From a virus, in the IMG/VR virus record IMGVR_UViG_3300031772_000003, positions 62,001 through 126,000 of that record: DNA of 64,000 nt. The stretch is one strand, 5' to 3'. The notes under the pieces were generated by a model that was given only the letters and a program-made list of their open reading frames with translations, was not told the origin of the DNA and ran no database searches. Positions 33,696-40,795 of the stretch are shown here, piece after piece. How positions within the stretch are numbered: the stretch's first letter is position 1; the number at the start of each line of letters is the position of its first letter. Made by a program: the position numbers and the translations under genes.

Positions 33696-33899
33696 CTATC
33701 TCCTCACTTCAAGAAGCATGCGCCCCCAGCAATCATCACAGTATCGTCCTGCGGTGAGGCCGTAGCCGCTCCTGGGCTTGCCGGGCTTGTCACATGGCAC
33801 CCACTCCCCCGTGGCAGCACGGACATAACACTGACAGTGGTTGCACCCGCATGGGGTCAACGCTAGGGGCTCACAATGCACGGCGAACTTGGCCATCAT
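33696..33899 (-). CDS. Cys-rich small protein, 67 aa
   Basis: ATG at 33899 with GAGG five bases upstream, inside the end of the upstream gene. CGCNHCQC plus CDDC indicates a compact metal site. Confidence 0.55.
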   Translation of the reverse strand: MMAKFAVHCEPLALTPCGCNHCQCYVRAATGEWVPCDKPGKPRSGYGLTAGRYCDDCWGRMLLEVRR

Positions 33900-34242
33900 C
33901 TATTCCTCGCTCAAGAGGCTTATCGTCAACATCCACAATGACGACCCGGCGTGAGCCAATCATTTTCTTGACACGCTCCTCATCCCCCCACCAGCATTGC
34001 ATCCCCCAAACCACAACGCCGCTGTCGAGCCTGATGCAGGGATTAACGTAGGCGTCACAGAACGCCTGGGCCAACTCCGCGGAATCGAAGCCAAGAGCCC
34101 AGTCCCTCACAATCTCGTCATAGGAAAATCCGAAAGGACCGAAGGGAGGGTGCTGCTCGCCAAGATAGGCGCCGTAGCCCAGAAGCCGCACCTCCTCGTC
34201 GCTGGCGGAGAGAATAGCACCAACCCTACGCGGTTCGCTCAA
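33871..34242 (-). CDS. Hypothetical protein, 123 aa
   Basis: A TTG start overlaps the upstream stop (TTGA) with GGAG. Alpha/beta (GRVIVDVDDKP-like C terminus, residues 100-110, RRVVIVDVDDKPL). No motif. Not recognised. Confidence 0.5.
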   Translation of the reverse strand: MSEPRRVGAILSASDEEVRLLGYGAYLGEQHPPFGPFGFSYDEIVRDWALGFDSAELAQAFCDAYVNPCIRLDSGVVVWGMQCWWGDEERVKKMIGSRRVVIVDVDDKPLERGIDDGQVRRAL

Positions 34243-34463
34243 CCCCCTCTCTCCTCCTGTTCAGCGGCCTGCGCGGCCACTTTGGCATTATGTGGGTCAA
34301 AACTGAGCACGTGGTCCAGCCCACTGAAGGCACATGCCGCCTTCTTCTGCCACGCAGTCTTCTGGCCACCTCTGTACGTCTTTACCAGGAGGGCCCGCAG
34401 AGCCTCACGCTGCTGCGCCGCCCTCAACCTGATCTTCTCAAACTCCCGACAGACTTCGTTCAA
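34239..34463 (-). CDS. Helical basic protein, 74 aa
   Basis: A TTG start with AAAGGAGG seven bases upstream and TTGA overlap. Mostly helical, Arg/Gln-rich. Not recognised. Confidence 0.5.
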   Translation of the reverse strand: MNEVCREFEKIRLRAAQQREALRALLVKTYRGGQKTAWQKKAACAFSGLDHVLSFDPHNAKVAAQAAEQEERGG

Positions 34464-34672
34464 CGTCCCACCTCCTTTGCCAACCGAGCCTCCTCGGCCT
34501 TGAACCTCCTGCCGAGCTTGCGGAGCGTTGCCAGCCATGCTTCACGGGCATCATGGGGCACCTCACGGAACCGGGTCGCCCCAGGGCACATCTCATTCAA
34601 GGTAGCTGAGGCGTGCTTGGCCAAGGCAAGAGCGGCAATGAGATAGTCGTCGTACACACTCCGCTTAGACAT
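34460..34672 (-). CDS. Helical protein, 70 aa
   Basis: ATG at 34672. Ala/Lys/Arg-rich helices (LIAALALAKHASATLNEM). Not recognised. Confidence 0.5.
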   Translation of the reverse strand: MSKRSVYDDYLIAALALAKHASATLNEMCPGATRFREVPHDAREAWLATLRKLGRRFKAEEARLAKEVGR

Positions 34673-34684
34673 GTCACAACTCCA

Positions 34685-34942
34685 TCAAGTGTCCAGGTAT
34701 TGTTTCCGCCGTCCGCCATCACGGCCCAAACGCCTCGCGTGGATACCGTCATCCGAGGCATGGCGGAGAGTATGCAGGGCTCGCTCCTCCCCCTCTATTA
34801 CCGCCTCGATCTCCGGAGCGAACCCATTAGAGTACTGGGGCCTCCGGCACGCGACGCAGCAGTCGTGCCAACGCCAACCGTGGTTCGGTTTCCCGCAAAT
34901 GAAGCACGGCTTCGCCGGCATCCCATTCTCCTCACTATCCAT
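34685..34942 (-). CDS. Zinc-knuckle protein, 85 aa
   Basis: ATG at 34942 with GGGGTGGGG supplied by motif copy 3. CFICGKPNHGWRWHDCCVAC gives a Cys/His cluster; Arg-rich C terminus. Not recognised. Confidence 0.55.
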   Translation of the reverse strand: MDSEENGMPAKPCFICGKPNHGWRWHDCCVACRRPQYSNGFAPEIEAVIEGEERALHTLRHASDDGIHARRLGRDGGRRKQYLDT

Positions 34943-35309
34943 CCCCACCCCTAGAATCAAGTTGGGTCACGATAACCCTCTTCTTGACCCCAAACCTCAG
35001 AGCTTCGGCATGTGTGGGAAACCACACATCAAGCCGCCGTCCCTTGATTGCCCCTCCCTTATCGAGGACCACGAAGGTCTGGCCCGGGAAGCAGGATAGT
35101 GCGATCCGAGTCCCCCGTGGCAGCACCCCCCAGTCCGCTGCAACGACACCCCACCTCGCACGCTGGCCCGAGGCCGTGATGCCGTAGAGTTTATGAGCAG
35201 GGGGCTTACCGCAGCACCGCTCGCAGGAGCAGAATGCCGTCACGGTGTATGAGTCCGCAGGGGCCAGGGGCGAGTTGAACATGAGGCAGTAGAGCAACAG
35301 GCACAGCAT
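34935..35309 (-). CDS. 3D-domain protein with signal peptide, 124 aa
   Basis: A signal peptide (residues 1-20, MLCLLLYCLMFNSPLAPADS) precedes a 3D domain: VTAFCSCERCCG, GVVAADWGVLPRGTRIAL, and VVLDKGGAIKGRRLDVWF with the conserved Asp residues. 3D domains occur in cell-wall-active lytic transglycosylases, so it may be a secreted lysin or cell-wall modifier. The SD is GGAG. Its last codons are encoded by motif copy 3. Confidence 0.78.
   Translation of the reverse strand: MLCLLLYCLMFNSPLAPADSYTVTAFCSCERCCGKPPAHKLYGITASGQRARWGVVAADWGVLPRGTRIALSCFPGQTFVVLDKGGAIKGRRLDVWFPTHAEALRFGVKKRVIVTQLDSRGGDG
34946..34962 (-). promoter_or_regulatory. Upstream motif copy 3
   Basis: Minus-strand match aacttgattctaggggtg, ending in the GGGG SD of the gene at 34942. 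It lies in the coding end of the 3D-domain gene (QLDSRGGDG), so it is conserved whether or not coding. Confidence 0.6.
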
Positions 35310-35332
35310 CACTGCTCCTCTCTCTCTCCTCC

Positions 35333-35347
35333 CACACCTAGAATCAA
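35333..35347 (-). promoter_or_regulatory. Upstream motif copy 4
   Basis: Minus strand TTGATTCTAGGTGTG, one mismatch in the GGGG run. Lies 23 bases before the ATG of the 3D-domain gene. Confidence 0.5.
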
Positions 35348-35413
35348 CCCGGGAGCGGCCTCTACAAGCCCCAAGGACGCACATGGCAGCCCCTTGGCTG
35401 CATCCGGGAGGGA

Positions 35414-35821
35414 TCATTGGGCCTCTGGTGCCTCTAAGGCCCCACATCGCCTCTTGAGGGCCTCTATGTCTTCCTGCTGTAACGCTGCAAGGCCCAGCAG
35501 AAGCTCCTCGTTGCGCCGCTCCTGCTCGATGGTAGAGTCAATCGTGGCCAGGATCGAGTCGAGGAGGCCATTGAACCGAGCGTGACTCTCGGTGTCCACA
35601 GCCTCACTCCACCATCTGTGCTTCAGGGGCTCGATCTCGGCCTCGACATCCATGATCGACCGCAAGAGCTCGCCCTTGCGGGCGAAGAGAGAGACACAGC
35701 GGTCGAAGCCATCCCCACTTTCGAGGATAGCGCCCTGCTCCCGTGTGATGGCCAGAAGCTCTCTGTAGACCCCTGCTTCCGCTGCATAGGCAGCGGGGAG
35801 TGAATCGGCCAAGCTAGCCAT
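35414..35821 (-). CDS. FlgN-like coiled-coil protein, 135 aa
   Basis: Long helices with the FlgN/FliT-like pattern: EAGVYRELLAITREQGAIL, then FARKGELLRSIMDVEAEIEP, then IEQERRNEELL. Flagellar FlgN proteins are chaperones, but here there is no flagellar context, so I call only the fold. ATG at 35821 with GGAG eight bases upstream. Confidence 0.5.
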   Translation of the reverse strand: MASLADSLPAAYAAEAGVYRELLAITREQGAILESGDGFDRCVSLFARKGELLRSIMDVEAEIEPLKHRWWSEAVDTESHARFNGLLDSILATIDSTIEQERRNEELLLGLAALQQEDIEALKRRCGALEAPEAQ

Positions 35822-35848
35822 TGCCATATCTCCTGACCAAGATGGGGC

Positions 35849-36055
35849 TTAAAGCTCAAAGATGCTCCTACAGGTCAGACCAGCGACCTGCTCGATGGTC
35901 AGCGGTGTCCCCCGCCGTGACCAATAGAGGTCGCAGCGATCACACTGGTAGTAAGCCGCTCCATCGTAGAGCCTCCGCACCTCAACGGTGACAGTGGGGC
36001 CACCGCAGCGCGGGCAAGAGCCTAGCTCTACGTCGAGCCTGTCATGGGTAACCAC
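35849..36055 (-). CDS. Zinc-ribbon protein, 68 aa
   Basis: A GTG start with GGAGG. CPRCGG and CDRCDLYWS about 25 residues apart form a zinc ribbon. The longer frame upstream overlaps the previous gene. Confidence 0.6.
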   Translation of the reverse strand: MVTHDRLDVELGSCPRCGGPTVTVEVRRLYDGAAYYQCDRCDLYWSRRGTPLTIEQVAGLTCRSIFEL

Positions 36056-36059
36056 GGTC

Positions 36060-36521
36060 CTACTCCTCCTTCGGCTCCATGGCGTCAAATGCCTCTTGGC
36101 ACTTCCTGCACCATCTCCACCCGTGGCAATCGCGTCGGGTCTGCGGGTCGGCGGCATCCCCACACTGCGGGCAGGGTGGGAGGATACCGGCAAGCTCAAG
36201 CCTAGCCTCCAAGAACCCCTGTATCCATGCCGTTGTCACGGCTCCGGAGCCAACGTTTCGGAGCACGATCCCAATCGCTTTCCGCAGGGCATCGCGCTGG
36301 GCCTCTATGTCACAGAGGTAGTGGCACACCATCCAACCCTGTCCATCAGGAACGGCATCGGGGGTGCCCTCGGGGCACGGGGCCCAGGAGGAGGTAAAGC
36401 AGACCTCGCACACTTGCATCCGCGCCCTCCACTCCTCCAGGACGGCCCGAAGGTCCGGAGCCATTGATGCATCGCGGAGGTAGCGGGTAAGCTCGGCGTT
36501 GGACATCTCTTTGGGGTTCAT
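36060..36521 (-). CDS. Zinc-site hypothetical protein, 153 aa
   Basis: The ATG at 36521 begins a helical N terminus; then CEVC, CPQCG and CRKCQ sites. Probably two zinc-binding clusters in an adaptor-like protein. Start chosen for the GGTG-rich upstream; uncertain. Confidence 0.55.
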   Translation of the reverse strand: MNPKEMSNAELTRYLRDASMAPDLRAVLEEWRARMQVCEVCFTSSWAPCPEGTPDAVPDGQGWMVCHYLCDIEAQRDALRKAIGIVLRNVGSGAVTTAWIQGFLEARLELAGILPPCPQCGDAADPQTRRDCHGWRWCRKCQEAFDAMEPKEE

Positions 36522-36541
36522 TGCACCACATCCTTCCAAAG

Positions 36542-37195
36542 TCACGCTGCGAAGTCGCGCAGCTTGAGCTTCCACATCAAGCGTTCGCCCCCACGGGTCA
36601 GGAGCAGCGGCACGGTGCGGGCCACGATGCCCTCTGCCATGCCACCGCAACCACCCTCAGCAGGTCCAATGGCCGTTTGGCCGCCATGCAGGATGTCGAG
36701 AAGCTCTTCGCGGCTCGCAGGCAGCGCTCCAATAGTCCCGAGATACGGCACGACCATCAGGCCCAACTTGTTCGCCACGTCCTGGACATTAGCGGGCTCA
36801 AGCCACCACTCCCCCACCAGCGCGTCGAAGATGCGGAGGGCCATGTTGGGGCGGTAGATGCCACCCCTCTGGATACCTGCCCCGTAGCCCTCGCCGTAGA
36901 TCGTGACAGCGGTGCAGGCACAATCAGGAAACGCGGCCCGAACCCTGTCGGCAGGGAGCGTGTTCGCCAGATACTCAAAGAACTTGGCAGGCAGTTGGGC
37001 AGTGTCCGTCCTGCCCGTGTAAGCAACCGAACCATCGTCGCGCAGGCAAACACGGACGTTGGTGCCGTCAATCTTCTCCGTGACGGCCCACGAACGGGGC
37101 AGGGCGAACTCGGGCAGGCGCAATGCCTTGGGCACAACCTTAAAACGCTCGTCGCGGTCGTAGAGGGTCTCGATCTTTGGATACTCAGTATCCAC
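36542..37195 (-). CDS. Rnl2-type RNA ligase
   Basis: 217 aa. Motif I TEKIDGTNVRV (Lys41), then GRTDTAQL, then GYGAGIQRGG-type motif III/IIIa, GIVARTVP (motif IV) and MWKLKL (motif V) match the T4 Rnl2/RNA_ligase family. It is short, essentially a nucleotidyltransferase core. Seals nicks in RNA or RNA/DNA; third RNA ligase in the window, giving three unrelated-subfamily ligases. GTG at 37195 with GGAG seven bases upstream. Confidence 0.86.
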   Translation of the reverse strand: MDTEYPKIETLYDRDERFKVVPKALRLPEFALPRSWAVTEKIDGTNVRVCLRDDGSVAYTGRTDTAQLPAKFFEYLANTLPADRVRAAFPDCACTAVTIYGEGYGAGIQRGGIYRPNMALRIFDALVGEWWLEPANVQDVANKLGLMVVPYLGTIGALPASREELLDILHGGQTAIGPAEGGCGGMAEGIVARTVPLLLTRGGERLMWKLKLRDFAA

Positions 37196-37267
37196 TGTAT
37201 CTCTCCTATCAAACCCCTCCCCCAGCCCCAGCCCGCACGGATTCTCACCGTGGGCGTTGGCCAGCAC

Positions 37268-37450
37268 TCAATTCGCCTCCCGCCGCCGAGCCACACGCTC
37301 CGAGGCCAGGGCCTGCGCCTCCAAATCATTCAATGCCTCTACCATGTCCTGGCAGAGGAGCCGAACCGCCACACGCTCCCGCCGCGTGAGACGGTCCAGT
37401 TCGACCCGCTGGTCATTCTTGTCCATGATCTCCAGATGCAGCGTCTTCAC
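37268..37450 (-). CDS. Small helical protein, 60 aa
   Basis: A GTG start with GGAGG and a motif copy 21 bases upstream. Helical and charged (VELDRLTRRERVAVRLLCQD). Not recognised. Confidence 0.55.
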   Translation of the reverse strand: MKTLHLEIMDKNDQRVELDRLTRRERVAVRLLCQDMVEALNDLEAQALASERVARRREAN

Positions 37451-37471
37451 AACATACTCCTCCTTCCCTCC

Positions 37472-37487
37472 CACCCCCAGAATCAAG
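37472..37487 (-). promoter_or_regulatory. Upstream motif copy 5
   Basis: Minus strand CTTGATTCTGGGGGTG, one mismatch. Its TGA is the stop of the upstream gene. Confidence 0.5.
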
Positions 37488-37827
37488 CCGGCGGCCCATT
37501 CTGATAGAGGGCGTAGCCATCCAGGGCTGCCCGCAGCAGCGGGCTCCCCGGCAATGAGTCGATTCCCGCCTGCTTCTGGGCCCACACGAGGTAGGCACTC
37601 ATCAAGGCGATGAGATAGATGCTGGACCGGGGGCCGAAGTAGGGGACATCGTAGGTCGGGAACCGGCCCTTCTTGTCGCGCTGCCACAGCGGGTACTCAC
37701 CGCTCCGTTCGGAGGCGAAATCCGCGGCCTCCTGGGCCTGAGCCGGGGTGAGCGTGGCGAACCTGCCGTAGCAGTCGGCGGCGTAGAACATCACAGCACC
37801 GGCCATCATGGGGTCCATCTGAGCCAT
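37483..37827 (-). CDS. Hypothetical protein, 114 aa
   Basis: The ATG at 37827 has GGAG eight bases upstream. Met-rich N terminus, helices with PTYDVPYFGPRSSIYLIALM. Its stop codon TGA lies inside motif copy 5. Not recognised. Confidence 0.5.
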   Translation of the reverse strand: MAQMDPMMAGAVMFYAADCYGRFATLTPAQAQEAADFASERSGEYPLWQRDKKGRFPTYDVPYFGPRSSIYLIALMSAYLVWAQKQAGIDSLPGSPLLRAALDGYALYQNGPPA

Positions 37828-37843
37828 CTTGGGGTCTCCTCTC

Positions 37844-38242
37844 TCAGTACTCACTCGGCAGCATGACGACCCAAAGCCTGCCGCTCGGGCGGTCCTGGGC
37901 CGCGACGTAGAATGTCCACTCCCCCTCCTCGAAGTCGACGTAGTTGAAGTCCTGTTGGGCCAGGACCGCGGTTCCCGTATCGAGTCTGCACGCGAGCCGC
38001 GCTGTCTTGTCGGGACGGACCGTCAGGGTCCAGACCTGGAACACCGCGCCAGGGCCGCCCTTGCGGATCACGTCGGGGAGGTGGGATGCGATTGCCTGCA
38101 TCAGCCAGAACGCCCCACTCTCGCCCCCGTGCTCGGCCACGTAGAGCGCCCCATCGGTCAGCACGACGTTGCGGAACGGGAAGCCGAGGCGGGTATACCC
38201 CTCCGATCCCGTGAACTGGCTCAACTCGGTCTGGTCGATCAT
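37844..38242 (-). CDS. DUF6876-like protein, 132 aa
   Basis: The pattern FTGSEGYTRLGF, VLTDGALYVAEHGG, FWLMQAIASHL, VWTLTVRPDKTARL and VVMLPSEY matches DUF6876, a small phage/bacterial family of unknown function. ATG with AGGAG upstream. Confidence 0.6.
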   Translation of the reverse strand: MIDQTELSQFTGSEGYTRLGFPFRNVVLTDGALYVAEHGGESGAFWLMQAIASHLPDVIRKGGPGAVFQVWTLTVRPDKTARLACRLDTGTAVLAQQDFNYVDFEEGEWTFYVAAQDRPSGRLWVVMLPSEY

Positions 38243-38279
38243 CGGTAGCTCCTCCTACAGACAGGCATTCTCCTCCCCC

Positions 38280-38296
38280 CACCCCTAGAATCAAGT
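38280..38296 (-). promoter_or_regulatory. Upstream motif copy 6
   Basis: Perfect ACTTGATTCTAGGGGTG on the minus strand; its TGA is the stop of the upstream gene. Confidence 0.6.
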
Positions 38297-38974
38297 GGGC
38301 CTAACTAGCCGGCCAAGAGTAGCCACAAGGTTGCGGCAGCCGCCGACCACCCCAACGACGAGCAGGGCGGCCTTGGAGATGAACCATCGCCGCCATTGGT
38401 GAGACAGGGGCGGTGGGACCGCGGGCAGTGGTGGGGGCAGAATGGCTGGCCCTGTGGCCGGCAGCAGAATGTCCGACTGAACGATCACGGCGGGGTGGAG
38501 GGCGTCGCTCACGGTACGGATGACGGGGACAACGGGCTCGATTGGCTTCGCCCGCTCCAGGGGCTTGGCTCTCGCCGTCGGCCGGCGTTCCCACTTCACC
38601 CGCTGCACATTCTCCTCTACCGTCCTAGAAGGGAGGAACGTGATTGTGCGGGGTGGCCGCTCGGCCCAAGGAGCCTCAAAAAGGATAACGCTCTTCATCT
38701 CGTCCACCTCGGCGGGAAAGGCCCAATGGCCTCTCCGTTCCCCTGTGGGTAGCCCCTCATCCCACAGATTGACCGAGATGGCTCCACCCCGCATCTTGAA
38801 CCCATTGGGGTGGTGGGCCATTGTGCAGAGCCCATCAGGCTCCATCGTCAGCGACCACCGCTGGCCATCCCCCGCATGGCTTATCTCGACCGTCACCCGC
38901 AGTTCGAGGTACGGACCCCTCGCGGTTCCCAGCCTGCTTCTGAATGTGCCAGCAGGGTAGTACAGTCCTGTCAC
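38291..38974 (-). CDS. Hypothetical protein with C-terminal membrane segment, 227 aa
   Basis: A GTG start with GGAG seven bases upstream. N-terminal beta domain (TVEISHAGDGQRWSLTME), Pro-rich middle, then a hydrophobic segment (residues 205-220, KAALLVVGVVGGC) near the C terminus. Probably a membrane-anchored accessory protein. Not recognised. Confidence 0.5.
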   Translation of the reverse strand: MTGLYYPAGTFRSRLGTARGPYLELRVTVEISHAGDGQRWSLTMEPDGLCTMAHHPNGFKMRGGAISVNLWDEGLPTGERRGHWAFPAEVDEMKSVILFEAPWAERPPRTITFLPSRTVEENVQRVKWERRPTARAKPLERAKPIEPVVPVIRTVSDALHPAVIVQSDILLPATGPAILPPPLPAVPPPLSHQWRRWFISKAALLVVGVVGGCRNLVATLGRLVRPT

Positions 38975-39098
38975 CCGCGCGCTCCTTAGACAAGCCCAAG
39001 AAGCTCAAAATAGTGCCTTCTCCCTCCACTGGGTGTACCTGAATAACGGTCAACCCAGCTTGTAGGCGTGCGCTGACGCCTCGTTAGTCGGAGAAGCA

Positions 39099-39263
39099 GG
39101 GGGTGGGGGGACTCGAACCCCATCCTCGCAGCCCCACACCCATGGTGGCGAAACCGGTAGCTAGTCGGCCCCACCACAACAGGATGAAGGTGACAGGCAG
39201 GTAGCTAATCCTCCTGTGCCTCTACAAGGGGCTGCGCGCTCTAACCCTATGAGCTACACCCCC
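39099..39263 (-). tRNA. tRNA-like gene with 100-nt anticodon-loop insertion
   Basis: Minus strand: 7-bp acceptor GGGGGTG (39257-39263) pairs with CACCCCC (39099-39105); then TA, D stem GCTC/GAGC around ATAGGGTTA, anticodon stem CGCAG (39232-39236) / CTGCG (39127-39131), 4-nt variable region, T loop TTCGAGT between GGGG and CCCC. The anticodon loop is 100 nt, whereas 7 is normal, so the sequence could carry an intron or be a fused relic. The stem could extend by CCCC/GGGG. Anticodon unassigned; no encoded CCA. Motif copy 7 is 33 bases upstream. Confidence 0.55.
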
Positions 39264-39296
39264 GCGGGATTCCAAAGAGCCTTCGATCTTCCCTCT

Positions 39297-39313
39297 CACC
39301 CCTAGAATCAAGT
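39297..39313 (-). promoter_or_regulatory. Upstream motif copy 7
   Basis: Perfect ACTTGATTCTAGGGGTG, about 33 bases before the tRNA-like gene, with no protein start between. Confidence 0.6.
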
Positions 39314-39487
39314 GGGCTCAGGAAACCTTGCAGGCAGCACCCGACGGTTCTCTGGGAAGCCTCTCCAGAGGCCCTGGCAGCCCCGTGGCTGCGTCCGGGG
39401 GAGGCTGGTGGGCTTCTGATACCTCCGGGCGGGTATGGGCCCTGAAAGTGGCTCCTGGGAGGGGTGTTTCGCCGCCACTGTCCTCAA
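39308..39487 (-). CDS. Possible 59-aa basic protein
   Basis: A TTG overlaps the previous stop (TTGA) and the frame ends in the TGA of motif copy 7, as in genes upstream of motif copies 5 and 6. Arg/Pro-rich. No SD. Its middle shares 38 of 50 bases with 35385-35434. Confidence 0.35.
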   Translation of the reverse strand: MRTVAAKHPSQEPLSGPIPARRYQKPTSLPRTQPRGCQGLWRGFPENRRVLPARFPEPT

Positions 39488-39801
39488 TTCAAGGTGAAGC
39501 TGAGGTCAGGCTGGAACGCCTGCCGCACGGCGGCACTGTCCTCCTTGATCTCCGCCGCCATGGCCTCGTCGTTCCGGCAGGACTGACAAAGGACATAGAA
39601 CGGCACCAGGACGTGCCCGTTGGGCAGGATGGCCCCCGCGAGACCCCCTGGCAGGTAGCTGACCACACCGACAATGGGCTTGGCACCACATCGCCCACAG
39701 CCGCAGCCCCGGCCCTGGAGGACAGCGAACGCTGTGGCGGCGGCGAGGCTCAGTGCCTCATCGGCCAGGGGCAGCGGAAGCTCAATGCAGGCTGAGGTCA
39801 A
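39484..39801 (-). CDS. Small CxC/CxxC protein, 105 aa
   Basis: A TTG start with GGAG seven bases upstream and motif copy 8 before that. CGCGRCG and CQSCRND suggest a zinc site; hydrophobic middle (residues 43-65). Not recognised. Confidence 0.5.
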   Translation of the reverse strand: MTSACIELPLPLADEALSLAAATAFAVLQGRGCGCGRCGAKPIVGVVSYLPGGLAGAILPNGHVLVPFYVLCQSCRNDEAMAAEIKEDSAAVRQAFQPDLSFTLN

Positions 39802-39829
39802 TGGCTCGCTCCTCGGGTTACCCTCCCCT

Positions 39830-39846
39830 CACCCCTAGAATCAGGT
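39830..39846 (-). promoter_or_regulatory. Upstream motif copy 8
   Basis: Minus strand ACCTGATTCTAGGGGTG, one mismatch; its TGA is the stop of the upstream small gene. Confidence 0.55.
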
Positions 39847-39999
39847 GAGCTTGCCCAGGAAGCAGCGGGACCAGTCCCAGCCAAGACAGCCGAGGTCCAC
39901 CACGGGGCCTTTGTGCTCCCATATCCTGGGGTGAAACCTGTAGTAGGGCAGGGTACCGGAGCCCTGCTGCAACTTGGCTAGAATGTCCTGAGCCGTCAT
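39841..39999 (-). pseudogene. FkbM-type methyltransferase N-terminal remnant, 52 aa
   Basis: The frame (ATG overlapping the previous stop) ends after GPVVDLGCLGWDWS, which resembles the start of the SAM-binding motif of FkbM-type methyltransferases, preceded by TLPYYRFHPRIW typical of the same proteins' N terminus. The catalytic domain is missing; the TGA falls in motif copy 8. Could also be a small independent gene. Confidence 0.4.
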
Positions 40000-40760
40000 C
40001 GCTCTCCCCCTACTCGCTGCCGCTGGAAGTAGTCACGGTCAGCGGACAGCACGGGGTGGAAAACCTTGTAACCCTCGTTCTCTGCCCCTCGTGGGCTACG
40101 CCTTGGCTTGCACGTAGACCAGATGGGCTTACCGAGGCACACCATACTCAACCCCAGAGACTTACACACCAAAGGCAGCAAGTGGTCGTCGGGCAAACCA
40201 GTCCACCGTCTCGCCTGTCTACCCGATTGCAACAAACCACTCTCACTCAGTCGTTCCAAGAGTGATACGGTGAGTAGGGTACAGCTACCATGCAGCCCCT
40301 CACCAGGTACGTAGGTCGGAGGGGTAGGCCCAAGAACCCTGCTCAACCTCGCCCTATCCTGACCGAACAGGCGAGCCCAGTTCGCATTCACCCTATACTT
40401 GCCAACCAGCCCAATGCCATCCGAGGTGACATGTCCGAGCAGAGCGGCGTCTGCGCCCCGCCCTATGGCGAGCGTGTCATAATCAACGGAGAGCGTGTGG
40501 ACCCAGCCGTAGTGTTGGTGCAGCCACGCAACGGACTCCATCTGTAGCTCAAATAGCCCCGTACCCCAACCATGCTGCCGCGGTGAGCAGTATGTTGGGA
40601 TGCCATTCTGGATTAACTTAGCAGCAAGAGCGGGGTTGCCGTCTACGGCACAAAAGACAAGGGTACCCTTCGACTCGGTGGACCACAACCATGACTCGCA
40701 GGCATCACGAACCAGAGCCACGTCGCGGTGGCAGCGGATGCACACGGCAAGATCAAGCAA
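39996..40760 (-). CDS. GT-A-like glycosyltransferase, paralog B
   Basis: 254 aa with the same blocks as the gene at 9155-9970: CIRCH, QHGWGTGLFELQ, SVDYDTLAIG, GLVGKY, YVPGEGLHGSC and PDDHLLPLVC. A GT-A-like fold with DYDT as the metal motif is inferred. Here it heads the 3' end of a sugar cassette. The TTG start has GGAG seven bases upstream. Confidence 0.62.
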   Translation of the reverse strand: MLDLAVCIRCHRDVALVRDACESWLWSTESKGTLVFCAVDGNPALAAKLIQNGIPTYCSPRQHGWGTGLFELQMESVAWLHQHYGWVHTLSVDYDTLAIGRGADAALLGHVTSDGIGLVGKYRVNANWARLFGQDRARLSRVLGPTPPTYVPGEGLHGSCTLLTVSLLERLSESGLLQSGRQARRWTGLPDDHLLPLVCKSLGLSMVCLGKPIWSTCKPRRSPRGAENEGYKVFHPVLSADRDYFQRQRVGGER

Positions 40761-40795
40761 AAAGCCACTCCATGAGAGCTACACCACCCACGGGG

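Noticed and set aside
35414-35821. True flagellar chaperone FlgN
   Set aside because: No other flagellar gene is present; kept only as a coiled-coil fold resemblance.
39020-39060. Sigma70-like promoter (TTGACC)
   Set aside because: No -10 hexamer at suitable spacing.
39099-39263. Group I intron in the tRNA-like gene
   Set aside because: The insert is about 93 nt, too small for a group I core, and the anticodon-loop U33 context is absent.
40761-40795. tRNA-like GTGTAGCTC in the gap before a glycosyltransferase
   Set aside because: No matching 3' half, no T arm; only 35 bases long.
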